From Rubrivivax sp. SCN 71-131 (GTDB lineage Bacteria; Pseudomonadota; Gammaproteobacteria; Burkholderiales; Burkholderiaceae_C), in the NCBI GenBank assembly GCA_001724995.1, contig MEFD01000043.1, forward strand, positions 62,001-126,000: a stretch of 64,000 bases of DNA. The letters run 5' to 3'. The notes beneath the pieces were generated by a model that had not been told where the DNA came from, made no database searches, and worked only from the letters and a program-made list of their open reading frames with translations. Both the position numbers and the translations under genes were made by a program. Shown here one piece after another: positions 1 to 7,513 of this stretch; position 1 is the first letter of the stretch, and each line of letters starts with the position of its first letter.

Positions 1-2
1 CG

Positions 3-410
3 CGCAGCACGTTCGCCAACGAGTGCCGGCCGGCACTTCGAGGCACGCGCCTGAACTGGGCGGGACTGTCGGAGCTGAAGATGCGCTGGGGGGTGTCCAA
101 GGCCGCGATCATCTTTCGGGCCCGCCAGCTTGGCCTGTTCACGGAGGAACAGGCTCGGGCAGGCTACGTCGGCCTGAACCGGCATGGCGAAGCCCTGCGC
201 GAGACGGAGGATCACCTGATCCCGAGCGAGGAGCCCGAAGTGATCGTCGAGAGCCTGAAGGTCATGAGGGAGCACTTCGGTGTGCCCGAAGCTGCTGTGG
301 CGCGTGAGATGCGGGTGCAGCCCCAACTCCTGCAGAGGTTGCTGGGCCGATCGGATGCCGAGTCATCGGTCAATGTCGTCCGCCTCCCGGCATCCAGGTC
401 GGCTGCATGA
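3..410 (+). CDS. C-terminal part of an ImmA/IrrE-like metallopeptidase-type protein (5' end outside window)
   Basis: The frame is open from the left edge to a TGA at 408-410, so the start lies outside the window. The visible ~135 residues have a segment with LKMRWGVSKAAI followed by RARQLG, which resembles the region after the zinc-peptidase domain in ImmA/IrrE (DUF955) phage-repressor-cleaving proteins, where a conserved Trp-x-Val-Ser helix precedes an RxxxLGL stretch. The catalytic HExxH is not in view. Such proteins occur with Xre-type repressors on phages and integrative elements, which fits the broken integrase just downstream. The family call rests on a short C-terminal pattern and is tentative. 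Confidence 0.5.
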   Translation, partial: RSTFANECRPALRGTRLNWAGLSELKMRWGVSKAAIIFRARQLGLFTEEQARAGYVGLNRHGEALRETEDHLIPSEEPEVIVESLKVMREHFGVPEAAVAREMRVQPQLLQRLLGRSDAESSVNVVRLPASRSAA

Positions 411-583
411 AGGTCATCGTTGTGCGCATCGTCACGGACGTGAACGGGGCGTTGCCGACGATCGGCGGGGTGGCCACAATCGAGGCGCTCACGGTCTTAG
501 GACATCCCGGTCAGGGTAGGGGAACAGGTGGGGGAACGGATCTGTCCCTCCCGCAGCTTTTTCCAATGAGATCAATAGCTTAG
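407..583 (+). CDS. Small hypothetical ORF overlapping the preceding gene by ATGA
   Basis: A 58-codon frame begins with an ATG that overlaps the stop of the ImmA/IrrE-like gene (ATGA at 407-410), an arrangement typical of translational coupling. It begins MKVIVVRIVTDVNG and then becomes rich in Gly and Thr as it runs through the GGGGGAAC repeats. I recognise no family. It may be the 5' remnant of a partner gene cut by rearrangement, or chance. Confidence 0.25.
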   Translation: MKVIVVRIVTDVNGALPTIGGVATIEALTVLGHPGQGRGTGGGTDLSLPQLFPMRSIA

Positions 584-745
584 GTCGCCGTTTTGGATCC
601 CATCAGCCCCCATCCCAGCGTTTCATCAGGTCCCATGCCGGACCGAACTTCCCGCTAAATCAACGACTTAGACAGTCGATTGAGTCAGGAAGGCTCCTGC
701 CGTCCCACGGCAGCGCAGCGAAGTTGGGGGAACATCTGGGGGAAC
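519..745 (+). repeat. Two copies of a paired GGGGAAC element upstream of the integrase
   Basis: The heptamer GGGGAAC occurs in two closely spaced tandem pairs, at 519/530 and at 726/738, with 11-12 bases between the starts in each pair. The two pairs lie about 207 bases apart. An inverted copy (GTTCCCCC) sits at 777-784 against the integrase start. Paired short repeats upstream of a tyrosine integrase are good candidates for arm-type or attachment-region binding sites. That function is inference. Confidence 0.4.
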
Positions 746-784
746 AAATGGCGTGTTCGCAGCCATTTGACGTTTTGTTCCCCC
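738..784. repeat. Inverted repeat abutting the integrase start codon
   Basis: GGGGGAACA at 738-746 pairs perfectly with TGTTCCCCC at 776-784, and inner arms AATGGC and GCCATT (747-752 and 762-767) also pair. The right arm ends at the base before the integrase ATG. It could act as an operator or an RNA hairpin hiding the start region. Confidence 0.45.
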
Positions 785-1470
785 ATGCTCACCGAAAAGC
801 AGTGCAAGAACGCGAGTTGCGACGCGGGTAGGCCCCGCGTGCGCCTGGCCGATTCCGGCGGTCTGTACCTGGAGGTCTCGCCCTCTGGGTCCAAGCGGTG
901 GTTCTGGAAGTACCGCTTCGACGGGAAGGAGAAGCGCCTTGCCCTCGGGGGCTATCCAGATCTGGGTCTGAAGGAAGCCAGGGTCGCACGTGATGATGCG
1001 CGCAGCAACATCAGTCGGGCGCAGATCCGGTGCTCACGCGGCAGGTGGAGCGCCTCAGTTCCCGGTTCGACGCCAACGCCAGCTTCGAGGTGACCGCTCG
1101 CGAGTTCCACGCGACCAAGAAGGTCGGCTGGAGCGATCACTACGCCAAGCGCTGGATGGAGCGCCTCGAGAAGGACATCTTCCCCTGGCTGGGCAAGCTT
1201 CCGCTCTCCCAGATCGGCGCACCGATGCTGCTGCAAACGCTGCGGCGCGTCGAGGCACGTGGCACGCGCGAACTGCCTCACTCGCTGCTGGAAGCCTGCG
1301 GGCAGGTATTTCGATACGGCGTTGCCACCGGACGTTGTGAGCGCAGCCCCACTTCGGATCTGCGCGGCGCACTGAAGCCGGTGCTGACCAGACACGTCTC
1401 GGCGATCGTCGAACCGGATCAGGTCGGCGACTTGATGCGCGCGATCGACGGCTACCACGGCCTCTTCCTG
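785..1470 (+). pseudogene. Tyrosine-type integrase, frameshifted and 3'-truncated
   Basis: From ATG 785 the product reads as the N-terminal arm-binding domain (DUF4102 type: LADSGGLYLEV, then a KYRFDGKEKRLALG-like strand) of P4-type phage or island integrases. Near 1000-1004 one base appears to be missing. The homologous reading continues in the next frame as SGADPVLTRQVE, then the SAM-like core-binding domain with FEVTAREFHATKK and FPWLGKLP. Recognisable similarity ends around AIDGYHG (about 1465), before the catalytic Arg-His-x-x-Arg-Tyr domain. The gene therefore cannot encode a working recombinase. It marks the remains of an integrated element. Confidence 0.8.
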
Positions 1471-1610
1471 CACGACTCGCAGCGGGTCGGACGTTTCGCG
1501 CCGGACAAGCATTGCACGACGCGCGGCCAGTGCACCCGCTGCGCTCGGGGGCAATCGAGCCGCCGGCGACGCGCCCGAGGCACCCGCGCCACCACGGCCA
1601 CGGCGGGACA
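1471..1610. other. Junction segment between integrase remnant and patatin stub, no gene recognised
   Basis: About 140 bases between the last integrase-like residues (plus strand) and the last patatin-like residues (minus strand). All frames give low-complexity Arg/Ala-rich translations with no family signature. This is where the element appears to have removed the rest of the host gene. Confidence 0.5.
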
Positions 1611-1661
1611 GGCAACGCGCGCGCCGCCGCCCTGCAGCATGAGCGCAGTTCGCCGCTTCAC
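1611..1661 (-). pseudogene. 5' stub of a patatin-like phospholipase gene
   Basis: A GTG at 1661-1659 overlaps the stop of the metallophosphoesterase gene (GTGA). It begins a frame reading KRRTALMLQGGGARVA. This matches the start of bacterial patatin-like phospholipases (TALVLxGGGARAAYQ), whose glycine-rich loop forms the oxyanion hole. After about 17 codons similarity stops, and no GxSxG serine motif follows in any frame before the integrase remnant. The gene is therefore only a stub. Patatin genes following a metallophosphoesterase gene are familiar in betaproteobacteria, which supports the reading. Confidence 0.55.
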
Positions 1662-2635
1662 CGACACCCCGGCGTCTGGGCAATCGCCACCTGTCGCAAG
1701 GACCGTCCGCTCGCGTCGACGACATGCGCTTCGGCGGAGACGATGCGGCCTTCGGCGTCGATCTGATACAGGTTGAAGCCGGCCCGTACCGCATCGTCCG
1801 GGTGATCGAGCGCGGCGCCGCTGGCGGCGATCACGTCGAGCGCACCCGCGGCCGTAGGCAGTCGGCAGCGCAGGCGCCGATGGATGTGGCCGAACAGCAC
1901 GATGCCGCGTTCGAGACCGCCAAGCACCCGGCGCAACGCCGCGGCATCGACCAGCCCGTCGCGCAGCCGTGCGATGCGCAGCCCCGAATCGACCGGCGGA
2001 TGGTGCACCAGCACGATCGGCAGGCGGCGCCTGATCTGCGCGTCGTCGAGCAGTGCCGCCAGCGCTTGCAGCTGCTCGGCACCGAGATGGCCGGCCGAGA
2101 CGAAAGGCGGGCGCGGCACGGCGCTCGACAACGCGATGATCGCGGCCGGGCCGCGCAGCTTGACGCACGGGAAGCGGCCGGTCGGCAGGTCGATCGCGTA
2201 CTGCGGCAGGTCGCTCGCCAGGAACGACCCAAAGTGATGCGGGAAGCGCCGCTCGCGGTGGATCGCCGGCAGATAGATGTCGTGGTTGCCCGGCACGACC
2301 GTCACTTCGACGCGGCGCGCGAGCGCGCCGAACAGCGCGAGCGCGGCGTCGAATTCGCTGTCCAGCGCGAGATTCGTGATGTCGCCGGTGACGACCACGT
2401 GATCGGCCATCGCGGCAGCCGCGTCGACGACGGCCTCGAGATACGCCCGGCGATAGACGCGGCCGCGGTTCAGCACCAGATTGGCGTGGCCGGTGATGCG
2501 CTTGTTGAACAGCACGCGCTGCCACTCGACGCCGGAAGGCGACAGGACGTGGGTGTCCGAGAGGTGCGCGATCCGCAACAGGCCGTGCCGGGCGGGCGCC
2601 GGGGTCATGCCGCTGCCGTCGCGCACAGCGGTCAT
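1658..2635 (-). CDS. Calcineurin-like metallophosphoesterase
   Basis: 325 residues. The metal-binding motifs of the calcineurin-like phosphoesterase fold appear in order: SDTHV (about residue 27), VTGDI (about 85), GNHD (about 115), HHPP (about 215) and GHIHR (about 255). The family hydrolyses phosphomonoesters or diesters such as cyclic nucleotides with two metals; the substrate here is unknown. There is no signal peptide, so it is probably cytoplasmic. The start is fixed by an ATGA overlap with the PII-like gene (2632-2635), and its stop overlaps the GTG of the patatin stub. It belongs to the operon led by the P-type ATPase. Confidence 0.85.
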   Translation of the reverse strand: MTAVRDGSGMTPAPARHGLLRIAHLSDTHVLSPSGVEWQRVLFNKRITGHANLVLNRGRVYRRAYLEAVVDAAAAMADHVVVTGDITNLALDSEFDAALALFGALARRVEVTVVPGNHDIYLPAIHRERRFPHHFGSFLASDLPQYAIDLPTGRFPCVKLRGPAAIIALSSAVPRPPFVSAGHLGAEQLQALAALLDDAQIRRRLPIVLVHHPPVDSGLRIARLRDGLVDAAALRRVLGGLERGIVLFGHIHRRLRCRLPTAAGALDVIAASGAALDHPDDAVRAGFNLYQIDAEGRIVSAEAHVVDASGRSLRQVAIAQTPGCR

Positions 2636-2970
2636 CGCGGGCCGGGATCGCGCTTCATGAAAGGCGCGACGCCCGCGGGGTTGTCGACCGGAACGACGAA
2701 CGCGATGCCGCGGCCGGTTTCGTTCAACTGCGCGGTGCCGACGATCTCTTCGAGGGTCTTGTCGATCAGGCGCGCACGGGCGACCGTCAGCACGATCTCC
2801 TTCTCGGGCTCGATCGACACGCCGAAGACCTTCTCCTGCTCGTCCACGGCGAGCAGGAACAGGAGCAGCACCTGGAACAACAGGAACAGCAGCACCAGCT
2901 GCAGCACCACGAGGGCCACGCTCGCCGCCGTCTGGCGGAGCTGCTCGAGCTCAGGCGCCGGGGCGTTCAT
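2632..2970 (-). CDS. Membrane-anchored half PII-like protein
   Basis: 112 residues. Residues about 18-42 are a strongly hydrophobic Leu/Val run, predicted as one membrane segment. The rest (EQEKVFGVSIEPEKEIVLTV, then LIDKTLEEI and ETGRGIAFVVPV) resembles the second half of PII/GlnB-like signalling proteins. The first half of a PII domain, with its first strands and T-loop, is absent and replaced by the membrane segment. It starts with ATGA over the stop of the DUF1538-like gene and ends with ATGA over the metallophosphoesterase start. From memory, PII-like genes often sit beside DUF1538 membrane protein genes, so the pairing is expected but the truncation is not. Its function is unknown. Confidence 0.6.
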   Translation of the reverse strand: MNAPAPELEQLRQTAASVALVVLQLVLLFLLFQVLLLFLLAVDEQEKVFGVSIEPEKEIVLTVARARLIDKTLEEIVGTAQLNETGRGIAFVVPVDNPAGVAPFMKRDPGPR

Positions 2971-3146
2971 TGCAGCAGCCAACCCAGCAGCAGGACGAAC
3001 AGGATCGACCCCACCATGACCTGCACGAACAGCGCGGCCGGCGCGTGCACGATCGTCATCTGCAACACGATACCGAGGCCGACCAGCGGCGCGATGGCGC
3101 GCAGGACTTCCGGCAGCCGGTCCCGCACGAGCGACAGCAGGGCCAT
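2967..3146 (-). CDS. Small DUF1538-like membrane protein (59 aa)
   Basis: Starts at ATG 3146, eight bases after the ATPase stop, and ends in an ATGA overlap with the PII-like gene. The protein has an amphipathic start (RDRLPEVLRAIAP) and two hydrophobic stretches, which look like the first repeat of DUF1538 membrane proteins. Full DUF1538 proteins are several times longer. This is either a reduced relative or an independent small membrane subunit of the neighbouring transporter. The assignment is by pattern only. Confidence 0.45.
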   Translation of the reverse strand: MALLSLVRDRLPEVLRAIAPLVGLGIVLQMTIVHAPAALFVQVMVGSILFVLLLGWLLQ

Positions 3147-3154
3147 GGGGCAGC

Positions 3155-6001
3155 CTATCCGCGCCCGCGCCGGAGCGCACGCCCGGCGAGCTTGCGCAAC
3201 TCGTCGAGCCAGAGCACGAGGCTCGCCATCGCCACGCAGACGAGCCACTGGTCGAGCGCGAGCGGCACGGTGCCGAAGGCGACGTTGAGGAAACCGAGTT
3301 GGACGACCGCCACCTGCAGCACGGTGGACAGCGCGATCGCGCCCCACAGCCAGGCGTTGGCGAACAACCGGTGGAACGCGCTGACCTCGGCGGAGCGCGC
3401 GTTGAAGCAGTTGAACAGCTGCGCGAAAACGAGCGTCGTGAACGCCGCGGTGCGCGCATTCGCAAGATCGTTCGCCCCTTCGATCAGCCCGCCCGGGAGA
3501 TACATGTCGAGCGTCAGCAGCGTCACCGCGGCCATCACCGCGCCGATCGCGAGCACGCCGGCCCACATCCGGCCGTCGATGACGCGTTCGTCCGGCCGGC
3601 GCGGCCGGCGCGCCATGACATCGTCGGTTTCGGGGTCGACGCCCATCGCGAGCGCCGGGCCGGAATCGGTGATCAGGTTGATCCACAGGATCTGCGTCGC
3701 CAGCAGCGGCAGCACGACGGCGCCCCCGGCATCCGGCCCGCCGAGGCCGATCACGCCGGCCAACACGACGCCGAAGAAGACGGTCAGCACCTCGCCCATG
3801 TTGGACGACAACAGGTAGCGCAGGAACTTCCTGATGTTGTCGAAGATCGCGCGGCCTTCGCGCACCGCATGCACGATGGTCGCGAAGTTGTCGTCGGCGA
3901 GGATCATGCGCGCCGCTTCCTTCGTCACCTCGGTGCCGGCGATGCCCATCGCGACGCCGATGTCGGCCGCCTTCAGCGCCGGCGCGTCGTTCACGCCGTC
4001 GCCCGTCATCGCGACGATGTTGCCGTCGGCCTGCAGCGCATCGACGATGCGCAGCTTGTGCGACGGCGCGACGCGCGTGAAGACCGACGTGGCGCGCACC
4101 GCTGCGGCGAAGCCCGCGTCGTCGAGCTGGTCGAGCTCGGTCCCGGTCAGCGCCGCCGCGCCGGCGTCGACCAGCCCCAGGTCGGCGGCGATGCGTGCGG
4201 CGGTGCGCGGATGGTCGCCGGTGATCATGATGACGCGGATGCCGGCGCGGTGCGCCTCAGCGATCGCCTGCGCCGCTTCCTCGCGCGGCGGGTCGATGAT
4301 GCCTACGGTGCCGGCAAAGACCAGCTCGCGTTCCAGATCCTCGGCGCGTGCCGGATCGATGTCCTCGTCGGTGCGCAGCGGCCGATAGGCGACGGCCAGC
4401 GTGCGCAGCGCGGCGTCGCTCAGCGCATCGACGTCGGCCAGGATGCGCCTGCGCAGTTCGTCGTCGAGCGCCACCACGTCCATGCCGACGCGCGTGCGCG
4501 TGCAGTGCTGCAGCAGCACGTCGGGGGCGCCCTTGGCGACGAGCACGCGTTCGTCGCCGTGCTCGTGGTCGGCCTCGATCGTCGACATCATCTTGCGCTC
4601 GGACGTGAACGGGATTTCGCCGATCCGATCGAAACGCTGTCCGCGCCGCTCGTGCACGCCGAGCTTGCGTTCGGCGACCAGGAACGCGGCTTCGGTCGGG
4701 TCGCCCTGGATCTGCCAGTCGCCTTCGGCGCTGCGCTGCAGTTGCGCATTGCCGGCGAGGCTGCCGCCGCTCAAGACCAGGATCGCCTCGGCGCGCTGCG
4801 CTTCGTCCTGCAGGGGCGCACCGTCGACTTCGACCCTGCCGTGCGGCGCATAGCCGACGCCGGTGACGCGGGCGGCGCCCGAAGCGGTCATCAGCCGCTC
4901 GATCGTCATCTCCGAACGAGTCAGCGTACCGGTCTTGTCCGAACAGATGACCGACGCCGAGCCGAGCGTCTCGACCGACGACAGGTTCTTGACGATCGCG
5001 TTGCGCCGGGCCATGCGCTGCACGCCGAGGGCGAGCACGACCGACAGGATCGCCGGCAGCCCCTCGGGCACGGCGGCCACCGCCAGCGACACGCCGAGCA
5101 GCAGCACGCCAATGATGTCGGCGCTGCCGCGCACGTCGAACACCAGGAACACGGTCGCGACGACGATCAGCGCGATGACGACGACGGCGATGCCGAGCAT
5201 GCGCCCGATCGTGGCGACCTCCTTTTGCAGCGGCGTCGCCTGCTCGACGGTTGCGTCGAGCATCTCGGCGATCGCGCCCATCTGCGTCGCCATGCCGGTC
5301 GCGGTGACCACCGCGCGGCCGCTGCCCTGCACGACCGCCGTGCCCTTGAAGACCATGTCGAGCCGGTCACCGAGTGCGGCCGGGCCGCGCAGTGTCGCCG
5401 CATCCTTCAGCACGGCTTCGCTCTCGCCGGTCAGCGAGGCCTCCTGCACGCGCAGCGCCGCCGTCTGGACGAGCCGCGCATCGGCGCCGACGGCGTCGCC
5501 TTCGGCGAGCACGAGCAGGTCGCCGCGCGCCAACTGCACGCTCGGCACGCGCTGCAGCCGGCCGTCGCGCAGCACGGCTGACGTGACCGCGGTCATGCGC
5601 GCCAGCACGGCCACCGCATCGCGTGCCTTGGCTTCCTGCGCGTAGCCGAGGACGCCGTTGAGCAGCACGATGATCGCGATCACGACCGCATCGACCGGCC
5701 AGCCGCTACCGCCCTCGATCGCCCAGGCAACGAGGGAAACGGCGATCGCTCCCAGCAGCAGGTAGATCAGCGGGTCCTGGAACTGCGCCAGCATCAGCCG
5801 CCAGCGCGGTGTCGGCGCTGTCGCGCGCAACTCGTTCAGTCCGTCCCGCGCCAGGCGGCGGGACGCTTCGCCACTGCTCAGGCCGCTTTCGAGATCCGCC
5901 GCGCAGAGTCTGGCGACTTCGCCGGCGTCCAGCGTCGACGGGTCGTCGAGCGCGGGCTGGCGGCTGGCGCCGTCCGGTGTCGTGCTTTGGGGCGAACTCA
6001 T
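3155..6001 (-). CDS. P-type cation-transporting ATPase (SERCA/PMR1-like)
   Basis: 948 residues from ATG 6001; the open frame extends further upstream but that part is low-complexity and unlike the family. Landmarks are an N-terminal cation-ATPase domain, TGES (about residue 189), PEGL in TM4, the phosphorylated Asp in DKTGTLT (about 356), MITGDHPRTA, TGDGVNDAPALK and a C-terminal six-helix region. These place it with P2-type ATPases that export Ca2+ or Mn2+, or in some cases exchange Na+/K+. The ion cannot be fixed from sequence inspection. It is the first gene of a five-gene minus-strand operon with small membrane and PII-like partners that could tune it. It lacks the Cys motifs of heavy-metal P1B pumps. 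Confidence 0.93.
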   Translation of the reverse strand: MSSPQSTTPDGASRQPALDDPSTLDAGEVARLCAADLESGLSSGEASRRLARDGLNELRATAPTPRWRLMLAQFQDPLIYLLLGAIAVSLVAWAIEGGSGWPVDAVVIAIIVLLNGVLGYAQEAKARDAVAVLARMTAVTSAVLRDGRLQRVPSVQLARGDLLVLAEGDAVGADARLVQTAALRVQEASLTGESEAVLKDAATLRGPAALGDRLDMVFKGTAVVQGSGRAVVTATGMATQMGAIAEMLDATVEQATPLQKEVATIGRMLGIAVVVIALIVVATVFLVFDVRGSADIIGVLLLGVSLAVAAVPEGLPAILSVVLALGVQRMARRNAIVKNLSSVETLGSASVICSDKTGTLTRSEMTIERLMTASGAARVTGVGYAPHGRVEVDGAPLQDEAQRAEAILVLSGGSLAGNAQLQRSAEGDWQIQGDPTEAAFLVAERKLGVHERRGQRFDRIGEIPFTSERKMMSTIEADHEHGDERVLVAKGAPDVLLQHCTRTRVGMDVVALDDELRRRILADVDALSDAALRTLAVAYRPLRTDEDIDPARAEDLERELVFAGTVGIIDPPREEAAQAIAEAHRAGIRVIMITGDHPRTAARIAADLGLVDAGAAALTGTELDQLDDAGFAAAVRATSVFTRVAPSHKLRIVDALQADGNIVAMTGDGVNDAPALKAADIGVAMGIAGTEVTKEAARMILADDNFATIVHAVREGRAIFDNIRKFLRYLLSSNMGEVLTVFFGVVLAGVIGLGGPDAGGAVVLPLLATQILWINLITDSGPALAMGVDPETDDVMARRPRRPDERVIDGRMWAGVLAIGAVMAAVTLLTLDMYLPGGLIEGANDLANARTAAFTTLVFAQLFNCFNARSAEVSAFHRLFANAWLWGAIALSTVLQVAVVQLGFLNVAFGTVPLALDQWLVCVAMASLVLWLDELRKLAGRALRRGRG

Positions 6002-6230
6002 GCCGGCCGGCTTCAATGGGCCGTCCGGCCCCCACCGACCATGGTCACGCCGCCGGTGGCGAAGCTCGCCGAAGGCGGGCGCACGAACGGCTTGCCTGTG
6101 CAGTCGAGCATCGGGGATCCACGGCAGGTTCCTCCTGGCGGTTGCGAAGGCCGACCCGCGCCTGGCCGAGACGCAATGCTTTACGCTATCACATGCGCCT
6201 GCGAGACCCGTCGGGGGCAAAGGAGGCGTC

Positions 6231-6360
6231 ATGGCCACTCACGAAGCTTGGCATGCTGCAGGACCTGCAGCGCAATTGGGGCTGGATCGTGCTTCGGCGT
6301 CTTGCTGATCGCGCTCGGTTTGAAGCTCTGGCGGCGCTGACTCTCATGGTGCGGGGCAGC
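6231..6360 (+). pseudogene. Remnant of an HdeD-like membrane protein gene
   Basis: An ATG at 6231 with a good AGGAGG (about 6221-6226) opens a frame that soon stops. Neighbouring frames carry pieces reading DLQRNWGWIVLR, then GVLLIALGLKLW, then LTLMV. In that order these resemble the beginning of HdeD/DUF308 membrane proteins (NWxxxxLRGVLxIxFG...). At least two frameshifts are needed to join them and the rest of the gene is missing. A strong ribosome binding site in front of a broken frame suggests recent decay. Confidence 0.4.
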
Positions 6361-6368
6361 GCCCCGGA

Positions 6369-6659
6369 TCAGGGAAGACTTCCGCATGGACCGGGCCGCG
6401 ACAAAGTGCGCGTTCCGGCGGCAACGGCGCAGTCAGCGCGCGCGCCGACGAAGGCGTGCGCGCTCAGCACGTGCTGGTCTTCTTCGATCAGCGGCTTCCA
6501 GGCCCTGGCGTCGCCGAACTTTGGCGCGTGCGCAACCCCGCTGTCGCGGCAGGCGGCGAAGACCGCCTTGTAGATCGTTTCGCCGCTGCGCAGTTGCGCC
6601 AGCGCCGGCGTGGACCGCAGGGCCGGGGCAGGCAGCAGCAAACAGCGTAGGGGCTTCAT
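6369..6659 (-). pseudogene. Decayed class I cytochrome c (c5-like) gene
   Basis: The frame from ATG 6659 starts with a signal-peptide-like MKPLRCLLLPAP...ALAQ. It continues with SGETIYKAVFAACRDSG and APKFGDARAWKPLI, which match the beginning of cytochrome c5-type proteins. The haem site should be CxxCH but here reads FAACR: the first Cys and the axial His are both changed. The later part, normally with the Met ligand, is unrecognisable. It cannot bind haem c in the usual way and is treated as a pseudogene. Confidence 0.6.
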
Positions 6660-6990
6660 CGCGACGATCGGTTCCTGCCGGGTCTGTGCGTACGAGGCTT
6701 TGCGCGGCCCCGAGCGCCTCGCTGCGGGCGCGCGCCGCGTCCACGCTCCAGGGCCCGGAGCCGGCGAACACGAGTCCAGCAGGGTCTCCGCGCTGCGCCA
6801 GCCCTTGCGATGGCGCGGCTTTGGGGCAGTTGGATGAGCTTGCATTTCCCAACTCACTGACGTCGCTGTGGCGGGACGAGCCGTTGCGCTGGCCCATGCG
6901 CCACGCCTGCTCCCTCGGCAATCCAGGCAGGAGGATGCCGGGAGGCTTGGTGTTCGGGCCGTTGCTGCGAATGGCGCTCGCACGCCTCGG

Positions 6991-7009
6991 TGTAGGAATT
7001 CGTCCTACA
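6991..7009. promoter_or_regulatory. Palindrome TGTAGGA-N5-TCCTACA upstream of flhD
   Basis: A perfect seven-base inverted repeat with a five-base centre lies 117 bases upstream of the flhD start. The core TAGGA...TCCTA resembles sites bound by dimeric NarL/FixJ/RcsB-type response regulators. RcsB represses flhDC in enterobacteria through a related box. Its role here is inferred from position and symmetry only. Confidence 0.4.
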
Positions 7010-7063
7010 TGCCCGATGGAAGAACCGGGACTGAAGCCACCGAAATGGACTGATCCCGCCGCC

Positions 7064-7089
7064 CAGTTCGTTTCCATACAGTTCGTTTC
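7064..7089 (+). repeat. Direct repeat CAGTTCGTTTC upstream of flhD
   Basis: The 11-mer CAGTTCGTTTC occurs at 7064-7074 and again at 7079-7089, a 15-base period, 38 bases before the flhD start. It may be a regulator-binding direct repeat or a small duplication. Confidence 0.4.
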
Positions 7090-7126
7090 ACGCCGAACCG
7101 CAACCCCACCGAGGACGCACGACACC

Positions 7127-7450
7127 ATGACCTCCGAACAGATCCTTGCCGAGATCCGTGAAGCCAACCTGTCGTACCTGATGCTGGCGCAGAGCCTCAT
7201 TCGCAGCGACCGCGACCAGGCCCTTTTCCGCCTGGGCATCAGCGAGGACACGGCGACGCTGCTCGGCACGCTGACGCCGGCCCAGATGATGAAGATCGCC
7301 ACCGGCAACACGCTGCTGTGCCGCCTGCGCATGGACGACGACCTGGTGTGGAATCTGCTCACCAGCCATGGCAAGGGCGCCGCCAACGACAGCGTCTCGC
7401 GTCTGCATGCCTCGATCCTGATGGCCGGGCGCCACCAGGAAGCCGCCTGA
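7127..7450 (+). CDS. flhD: Flagellar transcriptional activator subunit FlhD
   Basis: 107 residues. It has the all-helical FlhD fold, with the N-terminal segment EIREANLSYLMLAQSLIRSDR and an FRLGIS motif. FlhD joins FlhC in a heterohexamer (FlhD4C2) that turns on flagellar class II promoters; FlhD gives DNA-binding specificity. flhC follows 63 bases later and motAB-cheYZ are downstream, the usual betaproteobacterial order. The upstream region has a palindrome and a direct repeat that may be regulatory. Confidence 0.95.
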   Translation: MTSEQILAEIREANLSYLMLAQSLIRSDRDQALFRLGISEDTATLLGTLTPAQMMKIATGNTLLCRLRMDDDLVWNLLTSHGKGAANDSVSRLHASILMAGRHQEAA

Positions 7451-7513
7451 GCGGCGCCGCTGCCGGTCCGCGCGCTGGCAAATCCCGCAATCGCAGACGA
7501 AGGAGACCGCTCC

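Larger units (their letters stand above)
6660..7126. other. Gene-free region upstream of flhD
   Basis: 467 bases with no supported gene on either strand. The only structure I can see is the TGTAGGA palindrome and the 11-base direct repeat listed separately, both close to flhD. No clear sigma-70 promoter hexamers were found by eye. Confidence 0.6.

Noticed and set aside
3299..5581. Long plus-strand open frame opposite the P-type ATPase
   Set aside because: Asp/His/Arg-rich low-complexity translation with no recognisable motif; the ATPase motifs are on the minus strand.
6660..6983. Open minus-strand frame upstream of the cytochrome remnant
   Set aside because: Composition is low-complexity with no motif, and the signal-peptide-like start at 6659 marks the true former gene start.
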